DNA of 64,000 bases from Planctomycetales bacterium (GTDB lineage Bacteria > Planctomycetota > Planctomycetia > Planctomycetales > Planctomycetaceae). The notes below the pieces were generated by a model. It searched no databases, was not told the DNA's origin, and saw only the letters and a list, made by a program, of their open reading frames with translations. Position 1 is the stretch's first letter. The number at the start of each line of letters is the position of its first letter. Where the stretch lies: contig JAPLOA010000048.1 in assembly GCA_026400835.1 (NCBI GenBank), positions 1-64,000 on the forward strand, given 5' to 3'. Below are positions 35,681-46,965 of the stretch, one piece after another. The translations under genes and the position numbers were made by a program.

Positions 35681-36664
35681 TCAAACCATCTTCCCCAGCA
35701 ATCGAAGATCGTCAAGATTTCCGCCGGAGATCAGAGCCACAGTCTTTGAGCTCGAGAATAAGTGGCGATGCTGAAGAATCGCCCCCAATGACACAGCACC
35801 GGAAGGTTCAGCGACTAAGCGACATCGTTGCGCCAGCAGAGCCGTGGCGCGGATGATAGTGTCTTCGTCCACACACAGGACCTCGTCGACGAAGTGTTGA
35901 ATGATGGGGAATGTTAATGTGCCGAGCGGAGTACGCAGACCATCGGCGATGGAATCCGTCCTGAGTGCCGGCTGAATACTTCCCGCCCTGAGACTGCGAA
36001 AAGCGTCGTCGGCCCAGGCAGGTTCTGCCGCGAACACTCGCACATCCGGACGAATCGACTTGACGGTCATCAGCGTTCCCGCAAGAAGTCCTCCACCGCC
36101 AACAGGCACGACGATGGTGTCGACATCAGGAACCTGACGCAGGATCTCCAGTGCGGCCGTTCCCTGCCCTGCGATCACTCGGGCATCGTTGAACGGGTGA
36201 ATCATCGTCGCCCCGCTCTGCTGTTGAACCGCAGATGCGGTGGCTTCACGAGATGCCGAATCGGGCTCGCACAGGATTGGCTCAACGCCGAGACTTCTGA
36301 CGGCTTCCAGCTTAACTCGAGCGGAGTTATGCGGCATCACAATATGAGCTTTGATCCCTCGCAGGACGGCCGCGCGCGTCAGTGCTGCGGCGTGATTTCC
36401 GGATGAATGTGTGACAACACCCTTGGCCGCATCGTCATCAGACAGACTAAAGACAGCGTTACAGGCCCCGCGCGCTTTGAATGCAAACCCATACTGCAGG
36501 TTTTCACACTTCAAACTGAGGCGACAGCCAAGTGCCTGGTGCAAGTGCCACGCATCGACAACGGGCGTCATCAGCACATGGGGCCGAATTCGTTCGGCCG
36601 CCTGACGGATGTCGGCAGGATCCAGGCAGAACTTTTCAGCGGAGGATTGTGCAGTCGAGGTCAA
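35681..36664 (-). CDS. Threonine/serine dehydratase-like PLP enzyme
   Basis: This 327-aa fold-type II PLP enzyme has the Schiff-base Lys in FAFKARGACNAVF, the phosphate loop VPVGGGGLLAGTL, and THSSGNHAAALTRAA. The length is that of catabolic threonine dehydratase or serine racemase, without the ACT domain of IlvA. The frame is open to an ATG at 36748, but a TTG at 36664 has GAAGGAG about eight bases upstream and avoids overlapping the STAS gene, so I use it. It deaminates threonine or serine, or racemises serine. The substrate is not fixed by motif. Confidence 0.82.
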   Translation of the reverse strand: MTSTAQSSAEKFCLDPADIRQAAERIRPHVLMTPVVDAWHLHQALGCRLSLKCENLQYGFAFKARGACNAVFSLSDDDAAKGVVTHSSGNHAAALTRAAVLRGIKAHIVMPHNSARVKLEAVRSLGVEPILCEPDSASREATASAVQQQSGATMIHPFNDARVIAGQGTAALEILRQVPDVDTIVVPVGGGGLLAGTLMTVKSIRPDVRVFAAEPAWADDAFRSLRAGSIQPALRTDSIADGLRTPLGTLTFPIIQHFVDEVLCVDEDTIIRATALLAQRCRLVAEPSGAVSLGAILQHRHLFSSSKTVALISGGNLDDLRLLGKMV

Positions 36665-36722
36665 GCGGAGAACTCCTTCGGTGCTGCGTGAAGCCTGATG
36701 CCACCTGCTGCCTGATGAGGCT

Positions 36723-37085
36723 TCACGCTTCAAACGCAGCCACGCCATCTTCCACGGCAGGAAACACTTCCAGCACAGTGTCCAGCCTGGATACAGATAA
36801 CGCTGCGCGGCAGAAGGAATTCAGTCCGCACATCGCAACTCGCCCTGCATCGCGAGCAGACAGGGTCTTGTGAACGAAAACCATCCGACCGAGAAACGCT
36901 GATCCCACAAATTTTACATGCTTCATGTCGATGAGCAACTTCGGTGGATTCAGCTCCTCCAGAAACTGCGGCGACATCCCCAGCTGATCAATCAGGCTCT
37001 CATACAGATTTGAAAAATCCGCTCCCGGGGAGATTACTGTTACAGACCTGATAACGGACACTTCGGGAGGATTAACTGCGTTCAT
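36723..37085 (-). CDS. STAS domain anti-sigma-factor antagonist-like protein
   Basis: This 120-aa STAS domain has the central LLIDMKHVKFVGSAFLGRMV, where the Ser of VGSAFLG sits at the position that is phosphorylated in SpoIIAA-type proteins. The C-terminal helix (LDTVLEVFPAVEDGVAAF) is complete. An in-frame TTG lies two codons earlier, and I use the ATG at 37085. Such proteins switch partners with an anti-sigma kinase, but no such kinase or sigma factor is next door. It is cytosolic and stands alone, 58 bases from the dehydratase. Confidence 0.8.
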   Translation of the reverse strand: MNAVNPPEVSVIRSVTVISPGADFSNLYESLIDQLGMSPQFLEELNPPKLLIDMKHVKFVGSAFLGRMVFVHKTLSARDAGRVAMCGLNSFCRAALSVSRLDTVLEVFPAVEDGVAAFEA

Positions 37086-37206
37086 TTTCAACTTGCCTGA
37101 AGACTGATGCTCAAAAACAGGATCAAAGAACTGGCCAAACGGACGGCTCTCGGCACATTAAGAACCCATTCCGCTGGATAGTGATGTGCCGAGTTCATGT
37201 TTGCAA

Positions 37207-38826
37207 TCAAGATGGCGAGTCAGCTTCAAAATGGATGTCGTCCCAGCCCAGCCCAAACCTCGCAAGGTATTTCTTCAGACGATCCGAATCATTGTGCGAC
37301 GTTCGAGACTGTCGTGAGATTGCGAAAAGTCGACGACCTGCCTCTGCCATCGAGCGGCATTCTCGACAAACTGTCAGTACGGCCGCTAACTGGACGCGAT
37401 CAAACAGGTCCAGTTGCTCAATCTTTTCTATCGACAAAACCTGTTGCAGGGCGTCCTCGCTTGTGGAGTGATCCTTTGTGTCCTGCGGCTGCCAGAGTCT
37501 TTTCAGTCTCTCGCACTCCTGCCTGACGTCGGCTTCGCTGATTCTTCCAGCCGCCGCCAGAGTCGCCATACGCACAACCGCAGCATTCAGATCTCGAAAA
37601 TTGGCGGTCCACTTCGCGTCCGACGACTGGGCCCATTTCAAAAACGCTGACCGAGCTTCCCGGCTCATGCTGACTCGGTGCCCGGTTTCGTCGGTAATCT
37701 TCTGCAGCTCAAAGTCGAGATTTGGTTCCAGATCTTCCCGTCGCGCGGCAAGACCAGGCAGTTTGAAAGTCCAAAGGTTGATTCGAGCCAGCAGATCTTC
37801 GCGAAATCGCCCCTTCCGGACAGCCTCCTGCAGATTGCGATTTGTCCCGGCGATGAGTTGAAAATCACTTTGCACCTCGTGGTCAGCACCGACGGGGAGA
37901 AATCGTTTTTCCTCAATCGCACGCAGCAACATCGCCTGTTCATCAGGACCCAGTTCACCGATCTCATCCAGAAACAACAAGCCGCGATCCGCCGACATCA
38001 GCAAGCCCGGCCGATTCACGGTCGCTCCTGTGAAGGCCCCTTTAATGTGTCCAAACAAAGTGGACATGGCCTGATCACCTCGCAGAGTCGCGCAATTGAT
38101 CTCCACAAAGCTGCCGGACAACTGTTCTCGCCGCCGTTTCAGTTCAAAGATGCGGCGGGCCAGGTGAGTTTTCCCGGCACCAGTGGGGCCAGTGATCAGC
38201 ATCGGGCAACGGCTGGCGATCGCAACTTTCTCAATCTGCTCGATCAGTCGATTGAAGACGGCATTGCGAGTTTCAATGCCGGACTTCAGGAACGTCAAAC
38301 CCTCCTGCTGTTCCTGAGCAAATCGACTCGCCAGAGCATCGTAGCGCGACAGATCCAGATCAATAATCCGAAACGCGCTGCCGGGCATTCCTTCCCGGGG
38401 CGGTGGCGATGTCTGCAACAACCGGCCGGGAAGATGTCTCGACTCCGCCAGCAGGAACAGGCAGATCTGCTGAACGTGACTCCCTGTCGTGATATGAATC
38501 AGATACTCATTCTGATCCGTATCGAATGGATACGCGCGAGCGAACTCGTGCAGGCCGGAAAATACTTCTTCAAAATCCCATGGATCCAGAAAAGCGACCG
38601 AATGCAGAGTCACGATTGTTTCGGGACTCACGCTGTGGATATCGCTGGCGACCAGCTCAGCCATATCTCGATTGCGAGGTTCATGCAGGAGTTCAAAGCG
38701 ACTGATCAGCAGATCTTCGTACTGACAAGCCGCCACTGAAGGTCGCCAGCGTGACCAGCGATCCTGTGAGCGACCTGCATCCAGTTTGCTGCCCAGCACA
38801 CCAATCAGATGAACAGGTTTTGACAT
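37207..38826 (-). CDS. rtcR: RtcR, sigma-54 activator of RNA repair genes
   Basis: This 539-aa protein has an N-terminal CARF-type sensory domain (VHLIGVLGSKLDAG, WDFEEVFSGLHEFARAYPF, YLIHITTGSHVQQIC), a sigma-54-interacting AAA+ core and a DNA-binding C-terminal domain. The core has Walker A GPTGAGKTHLA, the GAFTGA loop, Walker B LLFLDEIGELG and an Arg finger region. The end NDSDRLKKYLARFGLGWDDI matches RtcR. It should sense 2',3'-cyclic phosphate RNA ends or a similar ligand and activate rtcBA. No rtcB or rtcA is in this window. The ATG at 38826 starts the domain cleanly. Confidence 0.9.
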   Translation of the reverse strand: MSKPVHLIGVLGSKLDAGRSQDRWSRWRPSVAACQYEDLLISRFELLHEPRNRDMAELVASDIHSVSPETIVTLHSVAFLDPWDFEEVFSGLHEFARAYPFDTDQNEYLIHITTGSHVQQICLFLLAESRHLPGRLLQTSPPPREGMPGSAFRIIDLDLSRYDALASRFAQEQQEGLTFLKSGIETRNAVFNRLIEQIEKVAIASRCPMLITGPTGAGKTHLARRIFELKRRREQLSGSFVEINCATLRGDQAMSTLFGHIKGAFTGATVNRPGLLMSADRGLLFLDEIGELGPDEQAMLLRAIEEKRFLPVGADHEVQSDFQLIAGTNRNLQEAVRKGRFREDLLARINLWTFKLPGLAARREDLEPNLDFELQKITDETGHRVSMSREARSAFLKWAQSSDAKWTANFRDLNAAVVRMATLAAAGRISEADVRQECERLKRLWQPQDTKDHSTSEDALQQVLSIEKIEQLDLFDRVQLAAVLTVCRECRSMAEAGRRLFAISRQSRTSHNDSDRLKKYLARFGLGWDDIHFEADSPS

Positions 38827-38852
38827 GCCGAGCAAAGCTTTCCACGACTCAT

Positions 38853-40157
38853 TTACTTCGCGAGATCCACACAGATAATCTCTTTGTCGTTACGAATGTA
38901 AGCATGCTTGTTTGCGAACGCCGGCATGCTCCACACAACTTCCCGACCAAACGCGTTGTTGGTCTGATCAATGACCTTCGCTCGATCGATCTCGGTGTAT
39001 CCTTCCGGTGAGAGTTTCGCCAGCAGCAACTCACCGAGCTCGTTAAACATCACAAAGCGATCTTCGTGCTGAACAATGAAGGCCGTGCTGGAATCTGCTG
39101 GTCGCTTGCCAATAGGTGCAGTCGATTCCCACAGCCGTTTTCCGTCAGGAATCCGGAGGGCTCTCATGACACCCTTCTGGTCAAAGCCGTACAGAATGTT
39201 TCCCACCACGAACGGCTGAACGTTCACAGCGCAGATCACGTTTTGTTTATCACGCCAGACTTCTTTTGCGCCGGGCTTTGTGGAGTCCAACTGCAAAAGG
39301 AGACTGCGATTACTGAAGCCTGCCGCGTAGAGGTATTGGCCTGACATGACTGGCGACATGATCGCAGAACCATTGGAAGCCTCGTAAGGAACCGACCAAT
39401 ACTCTTTTCCGGTCTCAGGGTCGACTGAAGAAACAGCGTTCGGGCGATAGAGGATCAATTGTCGAGCACCGCCGAATTCGATGATCGTCGGAGGGGAATA
39501 TCCCTGTTCCGGAGACGTTGAACTCTTCCAGATTTCTTTGCCTGTCAGCTTATCGAACGCCACGATGTGACTGCCTTCTCCGCCGGCCAGACAGAGCAGC
39601 TTATTGCCGTCGATCAGCGGATGTGCCGCATAGCCCCACAACGCTGCCCTGGTGCCATAATCGGCTTTCAAGTCGCGTGACCAGAGAACCTTTCCATCCG
39701 CGATGTTCAAGCAGATCAGATCGCCTTCAGCTCCCAGTGTGTACACTCGTCCTTCTTCGACATTCGGAGTACATCGCGGTCCGGCCGGGTACGAAATCGT
39801 ATATTTGACGGGATACTTATGAGTCCACAGAATCTTTCCGGTGGCTTCATCGAGGCAGTGAATACGCTCTTCGCCAGTGAACTCCTTGCGATCGAAGTTG
39901 TCAACTTTGACGTTTTGCTGAGACACATAGTCGGTGATGAAGACCTTTCCGCCGGCGACAGCGGGACCCGCGTAACCACCGGCGACTTCCGTTCTCCAAA
40001 GGACTTTGGGACCCCCGTCCGGGAACTTATCCACAATCCCGGTTTCGCGCCAGACGTTATCCCGTTCAGGGCCCATCCACTGCGGCCAATCGTCAGCGCA
40101 GGCCACGAGGCTGGTGCAGCATAATGAAACGACGATTAAACTTTGCAAGCAAAACAT
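38853..40157 (-). CDS. Secreted PQQ-like beta-propeller protein
   Basis: This 434-aa protein begins with a signal peptide (FCLQSLIVVSLCCTSLVACA) from the ATG at 40157, which has GGAG nine bases upstream. The frame extends to 40265, but that part is not protein-like. It has PQQ-type propeller repeats such as DEATGKILWTHKYPVKY, NIADGKVLWSRDLKADYG and DKLTGKEIWKSSTSPEQG. It is related to BamB and to planctomycete outer-membrane or periplasmic propellers, whose roles are mostly unknown. The quinone-binding residues of alcohol dehydrogenases are not evident. It lies 26 bases upstream of rtcR and may share its transcript. Confidence 0.85.
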   Translation of the reverse strand: MFCLQSLIVVSLCCTSLVACADDWPQWMGPERDNVWRETGIVDKFPDGGPKVLWRTEVAGGYAGPAVAGGKVFITDYVSQQNVKVDNFDRKEFTGEERIHCLDEATGKILWTHKYPVKYTISYPAGPRCTPNVEEGRVYTLGAEGDLICLNIADGKVLWSRDLKADYGTRAALWGYAAHPLIDGNKLLCLAGGEGSHIVAFDKLTGKEIWKSSTSPEQGYSPPTIIEFGGARQLILYRPNAVSSVDPETGKEYWSVPYEASNGSAIMSPVMSGQYLYAAGFSNRSLLLQLDSTKPGAKEVWRDKQNVICAVNVQPFVVGNILYGFDQKGVMRALRIPDGKRLWESTAPIGKRPADSSTAFIVQHEDRFVMFNELGELLLAKLSPEGYTEIDRAKVIDQTNNAFGREVVWSMPAFANKHAYIRNDKEIICVDLAK

Positions 40158-40328
40158 CCCTGCACTCCGTGAAGAATCGAGACCAAAAACAGGAAGTCGC
40201 AGTATTTTGAGCGAACGCAGGCTCCATGAGGAAGGTCGCTGCAGGCAGTTTTGCGTATCCTTCAAAGAATTCCTGCAGACTGCTCATCCAGTCATCGGGA
40301 ATCATCATTCTCCAGCGATCGATTTTCC

Positions 40329-41369
40329 ATGAGCGACAACTCGACGTCCGAATCCCACCGATTGTCGTTGCGACAACTCCTGCTGGCCGATCTCGCGCTG
40401 CTGGCAGTGGCCGTGATCTGGGGTGTGAACATTCCGGTGATGAAGGTTGCTCTGGAATCCGGGATTACTCCGTATTCGCTGAACGCGATTCGGCTGGTCG
40501 TCTCCGCGATTGTGCTCCTGGGTTGTGCAGGCTGGGAATATCGCTCAGGCGTACGCCCGGTAGCAGGGATCTCGCGCATCCGAATCGTGATCTATGCCCT
40601 GATTGTGTCGGTCGCTTATCAATACTTGTTTCTGATGGCCGTTTCCCGCACGACTTCGGCGAACGTCGCCCTGATCATGGCCACGGTGCCGATGTGGACG
40701 GCATTGGGGGCTCGCTTATTCCTGAAGGAAATTTTGCCGGCAATGGCGTGGGTTGGGCTGTTGATCGCATTCGCCGGGACAATGATCGTGACGGTCCAGA
40801 AACAGGTCACTCCGGTGGCGGAGGTGACGGTTTCAGAAGTCGTCGGCAGTGAGAAGACCGCGACCGTTACAGAGCTGGCTCCCGGCCCGATCATTGATGA
40901 ATTGAAGTCTCGTCAGACAGATCTTGATGCTGCGACTCGGTTTTCCGGCAACATGATCGCGTTACTGGCCGCGTTGACATGGGCGAGCGGAACGGTCTTT
41001 AGTCGTCCGATGCTGAGATTGATTTCTCCCGTACAGTTGGCGGCATGCTCCGCGACCATCGGATTGCCGTTTCATGTGCTGTTTGCCTGGCCAACGCTGG
41101 CCGTCTGCATTCCTCTGCTGCAGGAAACGTCGCTGCAATTATGCATTCTTTACTCCGGTATTCTCTCCACCGGTCTCGCGCTGGCGATGTGGAGTTATGG
41201 GGTGAAACATGCCGGAGCTGCACAAGCGACGATGTTTCAGAATCTGAGTCCCATCGTCGCCATCGTTTCTGCGTGGTTATGGCGAGGTGAATCGATCTCG
41301 ATCGCTCAAACCATCGGCGGGGCCATGATCATCAGCGGTCTCGTCATCATGCGTCGTAGTCGTAGCTGA
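40329..41369 (+). CDS. EamA/DMT-family transporter
   Basis: This 346-aa protein has ten predicted membrane helices in two EamA halves. The first opens with LLLADLALLAVAVIWGVNIP and the second with NMIALLAALTWASGTVF. A polar insert of about 50 residues (QVTPVAEVTVSEVVGSEKTA and on) lies between helices 5 and 6, longer than usual. The ORF is open from 40251, but the ATG at 40329 puts a short polar head before the first helix. Members export metabolites or drugs. The substrate is unknown. It is divergent from the PQQ propeller gene and is followed by xseB in the same direction. Confidence 0.85.
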   Translation: MSDNSTSESHRLSLRQLLLADLALLAVAVIWGVNIPVMKVALESGITPYSLNAIRLVVSAIVLLGCAGWEYRSGVRPVAGISRIRIVIYALIVSVAYQYLFLMAVSRTTSANVALIMATVPMWTALGARLFLKEILPAMAWVGLLIAFAGTMIVTVQKQVTPVAEVTVSEVVGSEKTATVTELAPGPIIDELKSRQTDLDAATRFSGNMIALLAALTWASGTVFSRPMLRLISPVQLAACSATIGLPFHVLFAWPTLAVCIPLLQETSLQLCILYSGILSTGLALAMWSYGVKHAGAAQATMFQNLSPIVAIVSAWLWRGESISIAQTIGGAMIISGLVIMRRSRS

Positions 41370-41554
41370 ACTTGTCAGGAAGAATATTCGCCTCGTGGAA
41401 TCAGGAATCGCTAAGACCACAGGGAGTGTGCTCGAGAGCTCCAACTCAATTCGTCTACCATTTTGCACAAAGTTTACTACGATTAGACGGCCGATGATGA
41501 ACGGCGCAGTTTCACAAGACCACCAGTAAGTTCCTGCACGAAAAACGACCGCCC

Positions 41555-41911
41555 ATGGCCAAACGGAAATCACAGTCTGAAGTCAGTGACAACAGCGAGA
41601 TCGCGCTGGAGCCGGCGATGGCCGAATTGGCTCAGATTGTTTCTCGCCTGGAATCCGGCCAGGAGACACTGGACGAGTCCCTCGCTCAGTTTGAACGAGG
41701 CATGGCTTTGCTGCGAGTGTGTCATCGGAAACTGGATGCCGCGGCTCAGAGAATCGAAATTGTGACTAAGCTGACAGCCACGGACGACATTGAGACCGCC
41801 GAGTTCGACGCAACCTCAACCTTGCAGAAGAACACTGCAGCAGATGCTGCTCGAACAACCCGCAAGGCTGCAAAAGAGGAATCTGACGAGGATGGCGGGC
41901 TGCTGTTCTGA
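41555..41911 (+). CDS. xseB: Exodeoxyribonuclease VII small subunit
   Basis: This 118-aa protein has the XseB helical core: MAELAQIVSRLESGQETLDE followed by SLAQFERGMALLRVCHRKLD. A longer Thr/Ala/acidic tail is added after the core, which is common in the family. It forms the multi-copy small subunit that wraps the XseA large subunit in single-strand DNA digestion. XseA is not in this window, so the pair is split or lies elsewhere. A perfect 16-bp palindrome CTGATCGGCCGATCAG overlaps its stop (41908-41923). Confidence 0.9.
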   Translation: MAKRKSQSEVSDNSEIALEPAMAELAQIVSRLESGQETLDESLAQFERGMALLRVCHRKLDAAAQRIEIVTKLTATDDIETAEFDATSTLQKNTAADAARTTRKAAKEESDEDGGLLF

Positions 41912-42090
41912 TCGGCCGATCAGCCTGCCGCGAACGTCCTCGGGATCTCTGATTGAGTGACCGCTGAGTCAGCGATGTCAGTTGGACGCGATCTCTGCCT
42001 TACCCGATCTCTCAACGGTCAAATCTCTTCAGTCGCCAGACGCACTTTTTGAGCCTGATGCACGAAAGTAGCTGAAGCTGGCAACTTTAA

Positions 42091-42792
42091 TCAGCCGGCT
42101 GAATCTTCCTGATACGACATTACCATTCGCACAAGGTGTGCGAGATCATTTGCTCGCATCTTATCGTTGATATGGGCGCGGTGAGCTTCAACGGTCTTGA
42201 CGCTGATGTCCAGTTTGAGACCGATCTCGCGACTGGAAAGCCCAAGTACCACCAGATCAAGAATTTCGCGTTCCCGACCTGTGATGCGATTGATGTTGCG
42301 TTCGATATCGTCAAGGTCTTCCCCAACGAAGTCCCAGTCGACATCGTAGTACATGGCGTACGCGCGGCCGACAAGTTCGACGAGTGCATCCACTTGAATT
42401 GGCTTTGGCAGGAAATCAACCACACCGGCCTGCATCGCTTTGACTGCCGTCGGTGCTTCCGCATGCCCGGCAATCAAGGCGATCATCAGATCATTCTTAT
42501 CGGCCGCCAGTTTGTCCTGCAGTTCAAGACCGCTCATGCCGCGGAGATGAATCTCTGTCAGCAGCAAGCCGGGAACTGGATTCCGATAGTCACGGTAAAA
42601 CTCCATAGCAGTCATGTAATCGTGAACTTCTATCTGAAGTTCTTTCAGAGCCGCTGCTACGGTTTCCCGAGTATTGCGATCATCGATTACCAGGAACACC
42701 GAAAATGGCTTTCGCTTCTTTGGCTGAGTGAACTCAGAGGCGCTGCTGAGCTTTGGTTTCGGTTCCTTGGTCTTGCTGGCTTTCTTCGCCAT
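42091..42792 (-). CDS. LuxR-type response regulator with a non-canonical receiver
   Basis: This 233-aa protein has a basic Lys/Pro head, a FixJ-like receiver (about 29-150) and a LuxR DNA-binding domain (ITGREREILDLVVLGLSSRE, SVKTVEAHRAHINDK). In the receiver, the usual phospho-acceptor Asp before the xxPGMSG loop is Glu (LLTEIHLRGMSG), and the switch Thr before GH is Ala (IALIAGHA). The acidic VIDDR and the Lys of LPKPI remain. A Glu at that site can mimic phosphate, so it may be always active or controlled without phosphorylation. GAGGAGACCTCTCA precedes the ATG. No kinase is adjacent. Confidence 0.82.
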   Translation of the reverse strand: MAKKASKTKEPKPKLSSASEFTQPKKRKPFSVFLVIDDRNTRETVAAALKELQIEVHDYMTAMEFYRDYRNPVPGLLLTEIHLRGMSGLELQDKLAADKNDLMIALIAGHAEAPTAVKAMQAGVVDFLPKPIQVDALVELVGRAYAMYYDVDWDFVGEDLDDIERNINRITGREREILDLVVLGLSSREIGLKLDISVKTVEAHRAHINDKMRANDLAHLVRMVMSYQEDSAG

Positions 42793-43128
42793 TGAGAGGT
42801 CTCCTCAAAGATTTCTTTCAACTGTACGCTGAATTGGAGCAATCCACAAAACGTCTGCTGGTTAAAGATGCAGAAGTGACGGAAATCCCTGGGAATTTCA
42901 TTCAAGGGCAAATACCAGCACCTACGGATTTTCCCGAAAAATTCCCAGCTCGCAAGACTGCTCAGTTCTCGCTTTCCCGGATCACCAGAGGATCCTTAAT
43001 CAGGATGACGAGCAGATGCTCATCGCAACGACGTGGTGAATTGTCACAACTAACGTGGCTGCGAGGTGGCGACATTGTATCCCGTAAGATTTTCCAAATC
43101 CGGAAAGCCCGGGTCGCCCCCTGCGAGG
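42793..43128. other. Gap between the response regulator and upp
   Basis: These 336 bases contain the response regulator promoter and the upp 3' region. An inverted repeat CTGGGAATTT / AAATTCCCAG (about 42889-42951) is the only structure I see. No gene is supported. Confidence 0.45.
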
Positions 43129-43758
43129 TCAGGTATTGAACATTCTGTCTCCTGCATCACCAAGCCCCGGCACGATGTATTTCCGCTCATTCAGGCAGCG
43201 ATCAATGGCGGTGGTCAGAATTGTCACATCGTTGTGCTGATCCAGAACATGCCGAATCCCCTCGGGAGCCGCAATGATCGACAGCATATAAATTCGAGGA
43301 ACTTTCCAGCGTTTTAATGCTTCAATCGCCATCGATGCGGAACCACCCGTGGCCAACATGGGATCAAGAACGATCGCGACGTCAGCGGGATTATCAGCCG
43401 GAAGTTTGTCGTAATAGTGCACGGGTTTGGCCGTCGCTTCATCTCGATAAAGTCCCAGGTGCCAAACTTCAAGGTGAGGAATCAAGTCTGTTAGCGGAGT
43501 CACCATCCCGAGACCAGCTCGCAGAATTGGGACTGCGGCAATGCGTCCCGCAAGCTGCTGACACTCCGTGGTCTCAATCGGTGTCGAAATGGAAACCGCT
43601 TCCAGCGGGAGCTGGCGAGTCACCTCGGCGGCCAGCAACGTCGAAAGGCTGCGAATGTGCTGCCGAAACTCAGCCGGGGCCGTATTCTTGTTGCGCAGTC
43701 GGCTCAGATGATGCCGTGCTAATGAGTGATTCAGTTCAATGACCTGAGGATGATTCAT
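43129..43758 (-). CDS. upp: Uracil phosphoribosyltransferase
   Basis: This 209-aa protein has normal length for Upp. The PRPP-binding loop is VAIVLDPMLATGGSASMAIE and the uracil-binding end is KYIVPGLGDAGDRMFNT, both intact. It makes UMP from uracil and PRPP in pyrimidine salvage. It is cytosolic. It is transcribed alone, divergent from slyX across a 220-base gap. No uracil permease gene is next to it. Confidence 0.95.
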   Translation of the reverse strand: MNHPQVIELNHSLARHHLSRLRNKNTAPAEFRQHIRSLSTLLAAEVTRQLPLEAVSISTPIETTECQQLAGRIAAVPILRAGLGMVTPLTDLIPHLEVWHLGLYRDEATAKPVHYYDKLPADNPADVAIVLDPMLATGGSASMAIEALKRWKVPRIYMLSIIAAPEGIRHVLDQHNDVTILTTAIDRCLNERKYIVPGLGDAGDRMFNT

Positions 43759-43981
43759 TTTCTATTTTGTCCTGCTGATAATCCGCGAATGCTTAAGGCC
43801 CGAAAATCAGAATCGAGCTTTCGGTATGTTCCGGGAAGCCTGATCCGGTGATTGTGAAAAACTGGAATCTGCACCGACGGCGGTCATCGGTCAAGTCCGC
43901 CCCGGTTACACTCTTGCCCTGACATGCTGCGGAGTTCGGCATTTCTTTATCAGCAACAATCAGAATTGAAAGCTGAACATC

Positions 43982-44209
43982 ATGACGCAACCTGATTCTG
44001 TTTCGTTGGAAGCCCGGCTCGAGAAAATCGAATCCGCGATGGCTCACCTGCAGCACGATATTGACTGCTTGAATACCTCACTATTGGTTCATTTTCGGCG
44101 ATTGCAGGAGTACGAGTCGCGATTTGGTAAGATTGAGGGTTCTCTGGAACTGCTCAGCGAAAGCCCTGAGCGACTCGATCCGGGTTCGGAACGGCCACCG
44201 CATTACTGA
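43982..44209 (+). CDS. slyX: SlyX family protein
   Basis: This 75-aa protein is a short coiled coil (LEARLEKIESAMAHLQHDI and on) with the family's typical ERPPHY ending. SlyX proteins are small, dimeric and of unknown function. Its ATG is clear and it ends one base before the feo upstream region. It is too short to carry a catalytic site. Confidence 0.85.
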   Translation: MTQPDSVSLEARLEKIESAMAHLQHDIDCLNTSLLVHFRRLQEYESRFGKIEGSLELLSESPERLDPGSERPPHY

Positions 44210-44310
44210 TGCCGGGGGTCTCAGAAACAGAAAACCTTCGAATTTTTGAGGAAACGAACAACTGCGATGTGGCGGACTCTCCGCAACCTGCGATACTGTT
44301 TTCAGGCAAT

Positions 44311-44327
44311 GTGAGATTGAGTCTCAC
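44311..44327. promoter_or_regulatory. Fur-like palindrome upstream of feoA
   Basis: GTGAGATTGAGTCTCAC is a perfect 6-5-6 inverted repeat about 85 bases before the feoA ATG. Its TGAGAxx-N-xxTCTCA shape agrees with the 7-1-7 Fur box pattern. As the next genes import iron(II), I infer iron-dependent repression. Other regulators cannot be excluded. Confidence 0.55.
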
Positions 44328-44410
44328 TCCACGCTTGCAATTCAGCAGGCAGTTTTTGATCATGGGTTCAGTGGTCCGAGTCTTTCAGTTTCGTCGTTCC
44401 TCACGTTTTT

Positions 44411-44716
44411 ATGGACGGTGCTGCTGTGAACACGTTGCGTCTGGCTGACTTAACACCTGGCAAATCGGCAGTTGTCACGGCTATTTCCGGGGCAGGCCGT
44501 GTTGCCTCCCGACTCATGGAAATGGGTTTCGTGCCCGGAACCATCGTAGAAGTTCTGCGACGTGCTCCGTTTGGGGGCCCTGTACAGTATCGCGTGCATG
44601 GCTGCTCGGTCTCCATGAGATCAGCGGAAGCCTCCTGCGTATCAGTTGAAACAGATTCGCTGCAGAACCGAACGGCTCGCAGAACTCCCAGCCAGCTTGA
44701 ATTGGCTGCCGGTTAG
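44411..44716 (+). CDS. feoA: FeoA, ferrous iron transport accessory protein
   Basis: This 101-aa protein has one FeoA SH3-like domain: LRLADLTPGKSAVVTAISG, RLMEMGFVPGTIVEVLRRAP and a mostly beta end. It carries an extra tail of about 20 residues. FeoA binds FeoB and supports iron(II) uptake. An in-frame GTG five codons later is a possible start, but I keep the ATG at 44411. The Fur-like palindrome lies upstream, and feoB follows 10 bases later. Confidence 0.92.
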   Translation: MDGAAVNTLRLADLTPGKSAVVTAISGAGRVASRLMEMGFVPGTIVEVLRRAPFGGPVQYRVHGCSVSMRSAEASCVSVETDSLQNRTARRTPSQLELAAG

Positions 44717-44726
44717 TGGGTCGTCA

Positions 44727-46961
<2,235 letters not shown>

Positions 46962-46965
46962 TCCC

